Source: Tragulus kanchil (taxonomy: Eukaryota > Chordata > Mammalia > Artiodactyla > Tragulidae). From it: a stretch of 64,000 bases of DNA. The DNA is taken from NCBI GenBank assembly GCA_022376925.1, contig JAIOJX010000027.1, forward strand, positions 22,235,971 to 22,299,970, read 5' to 3'. Position numbers and translations under genes: made by a program. The notes beneath the pieces were generated by a model that did no database searches, was not told the DNA's origin, and was given only the letters and a program-made list of their open reading frames with translations. Shown here one piece after another: positions 1 through 9,300 of this stretch (within the stretch, counting starts at the first letter, position 1; every line of letters begins with the position of its first letter).

Positions 1-49
1 TGCTGCGTCAGCGCTAGGGCGGCCGTAGGTGACTCCTACTTAGCGAGGA

Positions 50-114
50 GGCTGCGTGCCCCAACGAATAAGGTGTCTGATTTAGGATTAAGAGTTTGAA
101 CCCTTTTGTGGTCG
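50..114 (+). pseudogene. Decayed tRNA-Arg (CCG/TCG-type) relic
   Basis: This 65-base stretch aligns along its length to the tRNA-Arg isoacceptors that end in GTGGTCG. The acceptor/D-arm part, the block AATAAGG-TGTCTGAT and the 3' acceptor strand GTGGTCG are all recognisable. Most mismatches are transitions. About 8 bases are missing between the anticodon and T arms, and the anticodon region no longer reads as an arginine anticodon. It lies 240 bases upstream of an intact tRNA-Arg(CCT). From memory, human 17q25 also has two arginine tRNA genes close together here, so a decayed partner is plausible. Sequencing errors near a contig end could also contribute. It is not expected to be functional. 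Confidence 0.5.
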
Positions 115-357
115 AACGTTTAATCCTGAAAAGAGAGTAGCACTCTTGTACCGCAAGCAAATCCACTCACTGCCCTTGTGTTAGACACGTAGAGATCTCG
201 GGACCCTCTCCCTACAGCGACTTTCGTCACCGGGAGCTGATAGCTACAGCTGGTATCTAGTCCGGCTTTGCACCTGGGAACTTCCGGGCTGACGTCATTA
301 CGCAGCCCTGTAGCGTCATAGTTCAAGAGGCTTGTAATCGAGCGCCATTTGCGTGAA

Positions 358-430
358 GCCCCAGTGGCCTAATGGATAAGGCACTGGCCTCCTAAGCCAG
401 GGATTGTGGGTTCGAGTCCCATCTGGGGTG
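358..430 (+). tRNA. tRNA-Arg (anticodon CCT)
   Basis: A complete 73-base cloverleaf. The acceptor stem GCCCCAG (358-364) pairs with CTGGGGT (423-429), the first pair being G-U, and the discriminator base is G430. The anticodon stem CTGGC/GCCAG encloses the loop CTCCTAA, with anticodon CCT at 391-393. The D arm (GGCCTAATGGATAAGGC) and T loop (TTCGAGT) carry the internal pol III A and B boxes. A run of five T at 450-454 can act as terminator. It decodes AGG. The position next to ATP5PD and KCTD2 matches the human 17q25.1 locus. A second identical copy at 1442-1514 lies inside a probable assembly duplication. Confidence 0.96.
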
Positions 431-679
431 GATGTTGACAAAGTATTCATTTTTCTATGAATGTATCCGCAACAATTAGACGGCACCTTTTCTCCTTTAA
501 AGACCATTTTTGTGCTTCTCTGGATGCCTCTGCGGCAATCACTTTGTCCTTTCTCTTTGATCGATCCTGACTATACTTTGAAAGATAAACCGATATGAGA
601 GCAAACGGTTCCCCACTTGTTGGCTTTTTGGGTTGACTTCTAAACAGTCACGTGGTGAAAGGGCTCTGCAAGCCACAAA

Positions 680-880
680 TCCCTGGCTCAGCGGTGGGGA
701 TTCCTCACCTCCGCAGGGCAGGAGACCTGGGTTCCATCCCTGGGTTGGGAGGATTCCCCTGGAGGAGGGCATGGCAACCCACTCCTATTCTTGCCTGGAG
801 AATCCCATGCACAGAGGAGCCTGGTGGGCTACAGTCTCTGGGGTCACAGAGAGTCGGACGGGACAAGCAGCAGCAATATG
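680..880 (+). mobile_element. Bov-tA SINE
   Basis: Ruminant tRNA-derived SINE in sense orientation. It has the promoter-derived part with GAGACCTGGGTTCCATCC, then the diagnostic block 'caacccactcc...cttgcctggagaatccca', then 'agagtcgga'. The copy at about 1764-1964 is part of duplication 1. Confidence 0.85.
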
Positions 881-1125
881 TCATTAGGGATTGCAAAAGA
901 GGTATTTTTTCCAACGTTGCTTTTCTTTCCATTTATTAACTGCAATAGTTTGTAAAGATCTTTCTCTTGTTAACTAGGTCTGTTAGTTTATTCCGAAATA
1001 CCTTTGTTTAAATTAAGGAAGGATAAATGTGAATTATTTTTTCTTCATTGCCAGTTTTTAGAGTAAGGTGCTGGAATCACTCATGTAGCCTATCTATCTT
1101 TTTTTAAACTTTTTTTTCTTTTTTT

Positions 1126-1232
1126 TAAGCGACACTATAGCTTGCAGGATTTTGATTTCCAGACCAGGGATTGAACCCTGCTGAAAAGGGAAAGTACGGA
1201 AGCCTAACAGTGGGGCCACCAGTGAATGCCCT
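1126..1232 (-). mobile_element. CHR-type SINE fragment
   Basis: The reverse complement reads as the 5' part of a CHR-type tRNA-derived SINE (CAGCAGGGTTCAATCCCTGG), degenerate. Repeated at about 2210-2316 in duplication 1. Confidence 0.6.
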
Positions 1233-1441
1233 AACTTATGTTTTTGAGGCTGGACAGGCTTGTACCTGCGCTTTGAGCTGACTCTTTTTGTGTTACGGGG
1301 TTTATGCTCCTTATTTTTTGGTTTTGCTGACAGCTGGTATCTAGTCCGGCTTTGCACCTGGGAACTTCCGGGCTGACGTCATTACGCAGCCCTGTAGCGT
1401 CATAGTTCAAGAGGCTTGTAATCGAGCGCCATTTGCGTGAA

Positions 1442-1514
1442 GCCCCAGTGGCCTAATGGATAAGGCACTGGCCTCCTAAGCCAGGGATTGTGGGTTCGAG
1501 TCCCATCTGGGGTG
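1442..1514 (+). tRNA. tRNA-Arg (CCT), duplicate copy
   Basis: Base-for-base repeat of the tRNA at 358-430, shifted by 1,084. The cloverleaf and T5 terminator (1534-1538) are intact, but several hundred bases of flank on each side are repeated too. It is best read as the same gene present twice in the assembly, not a second genomic tRNA. Confidence 0.75.
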
Positions 1515-2459
1515 GATGTTGACAAAGTATTCATTTTTCTATGAATGTATCCGCAACAATTAGACGGCACCTTTTCTCCTTTAAAGACCATTTTTGTGCT
1601 TCTCTGGATGCCTCTGCGGCAATCACTTTGTCCTTTCTCTTTGATCGATCCTGACTATACTTTGAAAGATAAACCGATATGAGAGCAAACGGTTCCCCAC
1701 TTGTTGGCTTTTTGGGTTGACTTCTAAACAGTCACGTGGTGAAAGGGCTCTGCAAGCCACAAATCCCTGGCTCAGCGGTGGGGATTCCTCACCTCCGCAG
1801 GGCAGGAGACCTGGGTTCCATCCCTGGGTTGGGAGGATTCCCCTGGAGGAGGGCATGGCAACCCACTCCTATTCTTGCCTGGAGAATCCCATGCACAGAG
1901 GAGCCTGGTGGGCTACAGTCTCTGGGGTCACAGAGAGTCGGACGGGACAAGCAGCAGCAATATGTCATTAGGGATTGCAAAAGAGGTATTTTTTCCAACG
2001 TTGCTTTTCTTTCCATTTATTAACTGCAATAGTTTGTAAAGATCTTTCTCTTGTTAACTAGGTCTGTTAGTTTATTCCGAAATACCTTTGTTTAAATTAA
2101 GGAAGGATAAATGTGAATTATTTTTTCTTCATTGCCAGTTTTTAGAGTAAGGTGCTGGAATCACTCATGTAGCCTATCTATCTTTTTTTAAACTTTTTTT
2201 TCTTTTTTTTAAGCGACACTATAGCTTGCAGGATTTTGATTTCCAGACCAGGGATTGAACCCTGCTGAAAAGGGAAAGTACGGAAGCCTAACAGTGGGGC
2301 CACCAGTGAATGCCCTAACTTATGTTTTTGAGGCTGGACAGGCTTGTACCTGCGCTTTGAGCTGACTCAGTGTAGATTTTTGCCTTCTGATAGAGGTGTT
2401 TACTGATGTATAATCATGCTGTGTTTGGTTCTGTATTTATGCTCCTTATGGTTTTGCTG

Positions 2460-3401
2460 ATTTCTGTCTCTAACTTTTGCCATGTAGGAGGTATTTCACT
2501 CTCTAGTGATTTGAAAAGCATAATCCTGTTTTACTGGTGATTATTTTTTCATGTAAAATCGATACATGCTCAACGCAAGAACTTCAAACAATTCACGGTG
2601 TAAAACTTCAAAGGGCCCCCCAATCCCTCGTAAATGCTTTGGACTGAGATTACGTTGTTAGTTTTTTCACTCTTGTTCCTCCTATCAGGGTTCTAAAGGC
2701 TTTCCCTCCAATGCTAAGGACCCCTCCATCAAGTAATTAATTTTTGACCTTGCTGCATGGGATCTTACTCCCCCAACCAGGGTTCCACCCCAGGGCCCAG
2801 GGACTCCTCCCATTGTTACTAAACTTTTAACAAACAGGTCTCTCACTGGCTCTTCCCTTCCTGGTTCTACGCCCACTCCAAAAGATTCTCCATGTTTTTA
2901 TTTGTCTGGATGCCTCAGTCTTCAGCTGGATGATTCAGGATCAATGATTCACAGCCTGTGGGGAGAGAGCAGCGGTATTCACCTTGTTTTGTGCCTGAAA
3001 GGCCTGTGGAGCTACTGCTGAACTTCACGATCATGTCACAGCTGAAGCTGCTCCCAGTGAGCACGCCTCGCCCCTCAGTGACTCACAGGTTGCCTTCAGC
3101 TCAGCCCTTGCCCTCCAAATCAGGGATGACCGTGCCCCAGGCTCTCCTCTCTTCTGTCCTTTAAGACATCACTGTCGATCTCATGTAAATTCCATCTGCA
3201 ACCTCTGGCAGAAATGTCACATTGCTGAAACGTGTTTTTCTCTTCCCCCAGGTTTTCCTACGAGATTTAAGCTTTACGGAGTCAGATGCGTTTCTTAGGT
3301 CACTTGCTTACTAAGAAGCTTTCCAAGTTACCCCATTTCGTTCTTACTACAACCCAGACTGTAAATGTGGTCGTTTCTAACTAAGAAAAGTCTCTAGATG
3401 G
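2460..3401. other. Intergenic, no gene recognised
   Basis: AT-rich single-copy sequence. About 2739-2830 looks like a heavily mutated antisense CHR SINE. The short open frame at 2958-3164 has no recognisable domain and no splice context. Confidence 0.5.
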
Positions 3402-3587
3402 CAAATAATAAATCTAAAACCAGCAATTAAACGGTCAGGTCAGGTGTGATTCTACCAGCATCTCTGACTTGGAGGGCAACAGAAGCCCCACCACATCTTA
3501 CTTTAAACCACCTGTATTTCCTGGCTTTGCTCAGGATGCTGCTAGCAATTCTGCTATAAAAATAAATAAATACTACTATAATAATTG

Positions 3588-3716
3588 TTGCTGTTTAGTT
3601 GCTAAGTCATGTCCAACTCTTTTGCGACTCCATGGACTGTAGCCCGCCAGGCTCTTTTGTCCATGGGATTTTCAAGGGAAGGATACCAAGTGGGTTGCCA
3701 ATTCCTTCTCCAGATA
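3588..3716 (-). mobile_element. Bov-tA SINE fragment
   Basis: Antisense Bov-tA tail: 'gttgctaagtcatgtccaac', 'catggactgtagcccgccag', 'ccatgggattttcaaggg'. Copy at about 4658-4786. Confidence 0.85.
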
Positions 3717-3830
3717 CAATAATAAATACTAGGAAATGTTTTAATGAAACGATAGGAGTTAAAAAATAATTCCCTATGTTCATATACAAAGCTATAACAG
3801 GTTTTAACTTTGTGACAGTTTTTACACAAC

Positions 3831-4325
3831 TGCCGGGCCAGCCGGCAGTCGAACAGGTCCTGAAGAGAGTGGCAGATAGGCTAAGAAAAGAAAGAAGGAC
3901 AGAAAAGATGGGGTTGAGAGGGACAGCAAGAAGGCAGACAACTCTAGAGGTTGCTGACAAGTTTATTGAATTCGCTCATCCCTTTTATACTTCACCAAGT
4001 AATTGTGTACACGTGCTTTAGGCCAGGTGTTGATCATAACACGTGCCTTAGGCCAGGTGTCGATCATAACATGTGCTTTAGGCCAGGTGTCGATCATAAA
4101 CTAGGTGTTACCTCCTGGTGTGTTATTACAATGGTTCTGGGTCATAATGCCCCTCAAGCCCTGTAGAGAGGCTCCAGGTGTTCCTTATGATAGCTAAGGA
4201 ACGTCTTCACAACACCTGGGGTGGCGGGACAGAGAGCTATGCTGTTATCAGCCCCTGTTGCCAGGGCAGCTCCCAGGGCTATGTTTCCTTAAAGGAAACC
4301 CCTTGAAACAGGGCAGCTCCCCACA
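3831..4325 (-). mobile_element. Solo LTR, ERVK-type, with 6-bp target-site duplication
   Basis: A 495-bp element with TG...CA ends, flanked by an exact 6-bp direct repeat CACAAC at 3825-3830 and 4326-4331. On the minus strand it reads as U3, then TATAAAAGG (complement of 3981-3989), then AATAAA (complement of 3962-3967), the usual LTR order. A 30-bp unit is repeated three times in U3 (4011-4040, 4041-4070, 4071-4100). A 6-bp duplication is typical of the ERVK class. There is no internal proviral sequence and no open gene, so it is a recombination-derived solo LTR. The copy at 4901-5395, with its own CACAAC flanks, belongs to duplication 2. Confidence 0.88.
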
Positions 4326-5722
4326 CACAACCTTTATACTGAAGAACTTAAAGTAGATGCCCGCCACTCACCCTGCTAATCTGCAATGTGGAGCCTGTGC
4401 TCTTGTGACTGATGAGGGACACAGGGACGGAAGCGCTGCCTAGGAATCAGTGGTTTGAAAGCAATGAGGAAATTAATAATTTCTAAAACCAGCAATTAAA
4501 CGGTCAGGTCAGGTGTGATTCTACCAGCATCTCTGACTTGGAGGGCAACAGAAGCCCCACCACATCTTACTTTAAACCACCTGTATTTCCTGGCTTTGCT
4601 CAGGATGCTGCTAGCAATTCTGCTATAAAAATAAATAAATACTACTATAATAATTGTTGCTGTTTAGTTGCTAAGTCATGTCCAACTCTTTTGCGACTCC
4701 ATGGACTGTAGCCCGCCAGGCTCTTTTGTCCATGGGATTTTCAAGGGAAGGATACCAAGTGGGTTGCCAATTCCTTCTCCAGATACAATAATAAATACTA
4801 GGAAATGTTTTAATGAAACGATAGGATTTAAAAAAATAATTCCCTATGTTCATATACAAAGCTATAACAGGTTTTAACTTTGTGACAGTTTTTACACAAC
4901 TGCCGGGCCAGCCGGCAGTCGAACAGGTCCTGAAGAGAGTGGCAGATAGGCTAAGAAAAGAAAGAAGGACAGAAAAGATGGGGTTGAGAGGGACAGCAAG
5001 AAGGCAGACAACTCTAGAGGTTGCTGACAAGTTTATTGAATTCGCTCATCCCTTTTATACTTCACCAAGTAATTGTGTACACGTGCTTTAGGCCAGGTGT
5101 TGATCATAACACGTGCCTTAGGCCAGGTGTCGATCATAACATGTGCTTTAGGCCAGGTGTCGATCATAAACTAGGTGTTACCTCCTGGTGTGTTATTACA
5201 ATGGTTCTGGGTCATAATGCCCCTCAAGCCCTGTAGAGAGGCTCCAGGTGTTCCTTATGATAGCTAAGGAACGTCTTCACAACACCTGGGGTGGCGGGAC
5301 AGAGAGCTATGCTGTTATCAGCCCCTGTTGCCAGGGCAGCTCCCAGGGCTATGTTTCCTTAAAGGAAACCCCTTGAAACAGGGCAGCTCCCCACACACAA
5401 CCTTTATACTGAAGAACTTAAAGTAGATGCCCGCCACTCACCCTGCTAATCTGCAATGTGGAGCCTGTGCTCTTGTGACTGATGAGGGACACAGGGAAGG
5501 AAGCGCTGCCTAGGAATCAGTGGTTTGAAAGCAATGAGGAAGTTCAAGGCTATTAGTAGATAATCACCCCTCTTCACCACATTCCAGTAAAAACACTGAC
5601 ATTAGCCCTTCCGTCATCTGTCAATTAAAAAGCAGAGACATCACTTTGCCGACAAATTTCCATATAGTCAAAGCTATGGTTTTCCCAGTAGTCACGTGCG
5701 GATGTGACAGCGCCGAGGAGTT

Positions 5723-6068
5723 CACGCTTCCCCACTGTGGTGCTGGAGAAGACTCTGGAGAGGCCCTTGGACAGCAAGATCAAACCAGTCCATCCTAAAG
5801 AAAATCAACCCTGAATATTCATTAGAAGGACTGATGCTGAAGCTCCAATCCTTTGGCTGCCTGATGCAAAGAGCTGACTCACTGGAAAAGAGCCCGGTGC
5901 TTGGAAAGATTGAAGGCAGAAGGGGGCGACAGAGGATGAGATGTTTAGACAGCAACACCGACTCAATGAACGTGAATTTAAGCGAACTCTGGGAGACAGT
6001 GAGGGACAGGGGAGCATGGCGTGCTGAGTCCACGGGGTCACAGAGTCAGACACGACTGAGCACCTAAA
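5723..6068 (+). mobile_element. BovB (RTE) LINE 3' end
   Basis: A 5'-truncated BovB 3' region in sense orientation. It contains 'ctgatgctgaagctccaatc', 'gggcgacagaggatgagatg' and ends in 'gtcagacacgactgagc', the tail shared with Bov-tA. The open frames across it are remnants and code for no intact protein. Confidence 0.85.
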
Positions 6069-6256
6069 CCACCACCACCATCGCAGCCCTGGGCCTCAGT
6101 AATGGCCTGCGGCCCATCGGCACCATTAGACAACCACTTACCCCAACGGGCATACCTTTGCAGTTTAACAACAACTCCACTCCTAGTCAGGTCACCCCAG
6201 AGCTTTACCTATCTCAGCCACAAAAGAGCGGACACACACAGCACTGGGCAATTATT

Positions 6257-6262
6257 TTTAAT
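6257..6262 (-). terminator. ATP5PD: ATP5PD poly(A) signal, ATTAAA variant
   Basis: The minus strand reads ATTAAA about 46 bases after the ATP5PD stop codon, followed by an A-rich stretch. No AATAAA is closer. This gives a short 3' UTR, usual for this gene. Confidence 0.55.
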
Positions 6263-6307
6263 GTCCAGATATAATTCGAGGGCCAGAGCTTCCTCCCAGA
6301 CTCAAGT

Positions 6308-9300
6308 TTATAAACTCTCAATGGGCCTGTGAGGCCAGTAGGGGTACTTCTTCTTGTCTAGTTTGGTTTCTGGGAAGGCTTCATTCAAGTCCTCAATGGT
6401 CATCTGATCAAATGGAATTATGTTCCTCATCTTCTCCAGCTGAAAAAAGAGGAACAGTGTTAAGATAAACAGGGCTGCAGAGATGCAAAACAGAACCCAG
6501 AACAGGTGACTGCCACGAGGTGAAGGTTGCGTGGCCGTGAAAAGAGAGAAACTGTACTACAGGCAAGGCCCAGGTGCATCCTTACCTCTTTCTCAAATTC
6601 CTGAATCCTGGTCTTCGAGAGAGACAAAAACTCTGCACAGTTTTTCATCTTTAAGAGAAGGGAGAAATCCTGTTTTGAAACCAAGTCGTGTGTCCCGACG
6701 ACGAGGCTCCCATGATGTGAGGAGCCCCAGGGCCCCACCCCTACCTCCCCACGCTCCGTGGAGGGTATCGTTCCCCTGACTACGCGCTGTAGGGGGCAAG
6801 CCGCAGCTTTCCCCACCATCCATCCAGAAGCCCACACTAGAGAAGCAGCTCCAGAGGGCAGGACCAGGGTCCTTCAGCAGGTCAGCACCTGGGCGACCCA
6901 CAAAGTGCCTGGTGCACAGAGGCCTGCAGGACGGTCAGGACCAGCCGCGGACCGCCTATCAGACGACGCCTTGGTGGAGCCACCTGGGTTCCAACGTGTG
7001 GCCTTCAGTACTTTCACGAGAACAGGTATTCGACGACTCACTACCTTGTGTAATTTTCCTGCCCAGCTTCAACTCCTTGATGGCTTTTTACAGCTGTATC
7101 CAGATATAACTGACATAGAATAAGACGCACATGTTTAAAGAAACGTATCCACCTGTGAAACCGTCTCCACAGTCAGGACGATTTAACACTTCTCAGCCCT
7201 CCATGCCCCCCCCCACCGCCCCTCAGGCAACCACTGGCAAGCTGTTGCCAGAGCTTCAGCTGAATTTTCTTAGTTTTACTGAAACAGACTCATACAGTGG
7301 GCACTCCTTTCCTGGATTCTCTCACTCACATAATTATCTCAGGATTCGCCCATGCTTCTGCATTTATTAACAGTCTACCGTTTTCCCTCACCAGCAGATT
7401 CTCAATGGGCCTGTGAGGCCAGTATCTTCTTCTTGTCTAGTTTGGTTTCTGGGAAGGCTTCATTCAAGTCCTCAATGGTCATCTGATCAAATGGAATTAT
7501 GTTCCTCATCTTCTCCAGCTGAAAAAAGAGGAACAGTGTTAAGATAAACAGGGCTGCAGAGATGCAAAACAGAACCCAGAACAGGTGACTGCCACGAGGT
7601 GAAGGTTGCGTGGCCGTGAAAAGAGAGAAACTGTACTACAGGCAAGGCCCAGGTGCATCCTTACCTCTTTCTCAAATTCCTGAATCCTGGTCTTCGAGAG
7701 AGACAAAAACTCTGCACAGTTTTTCATCTTTAAGAGAAGGAGAAATCCTGTTTTGAAACCAAGTCGTGTGTCCCGACGACGAGGCTCCCATGATGTGAGG
7801 AGCCCCAGGGCCCCACCCCTACCTCCCCACGCTCCGTGGAGGGTATCGTTCCCCTGACTACGCGCTGTAGGGGGCAAGCCGCAGCTTTCCCCACCATCCA
7901 TCCAGAAGCCCACACTAGAGAAGCAGCTCCAGAGGGCAGGACCAGGGTCCTTCAGCAGGTCAGCACCTGGGCGACCCACAAAGTGCCTGGTGCACAGAGG
8001 CCTGCAGGACGGTCAGGACCAGCCGCGGACCGCCTATCAGACGACGCCTTGGTGGAGCCACCTGGGTTCCAACGTGTGGCCTTCAGTACTTTCACGAGAA
8101 CAGGTATTCGACGACTCACTACCTTGTGTAATTTTCCTGCCCAGCTTCAACTCCTTGATGGCTTTTTACAGCTGTATCCAGATATAACTGACATAGAATA
8201 AGACGCACATGTTTAAAGAAACGTATCCACCTGTGAAACCGTCTCCACAGTCAGGACGATTTAACACTTCTCAGCCCTCCATGCCCCCCCCCACCGCCCC
8301 CCCTCAGGCAACCACTGGCAAGCTGTTGCCAGAGCTTCAGCTGAATTTTCTTAGTTTTACTGAAACAGACTCATACAGTGGGCACTCCTTTCCTGGATTC
8401 TCTCACTCACATAATTATCTCAGGATTCGCCCATGCTTCTGCATTTATTAACAGTCTATCCCTTTTTAGCGATCCTTTAAATTCACTCCACCTTAACCTG
8501 ACAAGAAAGGGAACTCCCAGGAATTGAGAGAATTCAGAACAACGAAGAGCCTCCGCCACTCACATCTTCTTTTTCCTCGGCGTCCACCTGGGCAGTGTAT
8601 TTGTCCTCTGGTATAGGGACCTTCAGCGCATTAAACTACAAACACAGGGACAGTGAGTTGTTGTTAATATAATGAGGAACGCCCGCCCACCCAAAGGGCC
8701 CAAAGCTGTTAATCGTAATAGATAATATAAAAGCACATTCTAGGGCTTCCCTGGTGGTCCACTGGGTGAAGAGTCCACCTTGCAGTGCAAGGGGCACTGG
8801 TTCGATCCCCTGGGAAGATCCCACGTGCCGAGGAACGACTGGGCCAGTCTATCCAATTGGAGCCAGCGCTCTGGAGCACATGCGCCCAGAGCCGGTGCTC
8901 TGTGGCGAGAGAAGCCACTGTGATGGGAGGCCCACACATGCCAAAGAATAAAAAAGATGGATGAAAAATAAATGATGACTTAGAAGCAAAAAAAAAAGAG
9001 AGAGAGAAAAGCATATTCTCCATGCCAGAAGGCACCAGCAGGCATCTAGGGCATTCTGCTGAAAAGATTGGCAATGGGAGCTCAAGAGTTTCTCTCGTCA
9101 CTAGCTGGAGACCTTGGACATTACAATAAGCTTCAGTTTCTTCACTTGATCGAGTTGGACTTGATGACCTCAAAGAACCCCATAGTTCTAAAGGAATTCT
9201 GATTTCTCTTATTTTTTAAAAAAATTGTATTCTTTGGCTATGCCACACAGCATGTAGGATCTTAGTTCCCTGACCAGGGATGGTACCTGGGTCCCCTGCA

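Larger units (their letters stand above)
246..2460 (+). repeat. Head-to-tail duplication 1 (about 1.08 kb, offset 1,084)
   Basis: Copy A (246-1329) is followed directly by copy B (1330 to about 2460). They carry the same tRNA, Bov-tA and CHR SINEs. The last 43 bases of copy A (1287-1329) are a compressed, scrambled version of about 90 bases in copy B (2369-2461), the sort of error seen at a low-coverage contig tip. Probable unmerged contig overlap. Confidence 0.88.
3402..5541 (+). repeat. Head-to-tail duplication 2 (offset 1,070)
   Basis: Copy A is about 3402-4471 and copy B about 4472-5541. Both hold an antisense Bov-tA and the solo LTR with its target-site duplications. They differ at isolated bases (GGAGTTAAAA versus GGATTTAAAAA near 3755/4825; GGGACGG versus GGGAAGG near 4434/5504). 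Copy B starts with a few scrambled bases. Confidence 0.88.
6316..8457 (+). repeat. Head-to-tail duplication 3 (offset 1,078-1,084)
   Basis: Copy A is 6316-7378, followed by about 20 junk-like bases, and copy B is 7401-8457. They repeat the last two coding exons of ATP5PD and the intron before them. Copy B starts inside the final exon without the stop codon and has lost bases at its tip (AGTATCTTCTTC versus AGTAGGGGTACTTCTTC). Confidence 0.9.

Noticed and set aside
3831..5395. Two LTRs in tandem as a small provirus
   Set aside because: The LTR copies each have their own flanking target duplications and identical outside flanks. No primer-binding site, polypurine tract or viral gene lies between them. 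It is one solo LTR duplicated by the assembly.
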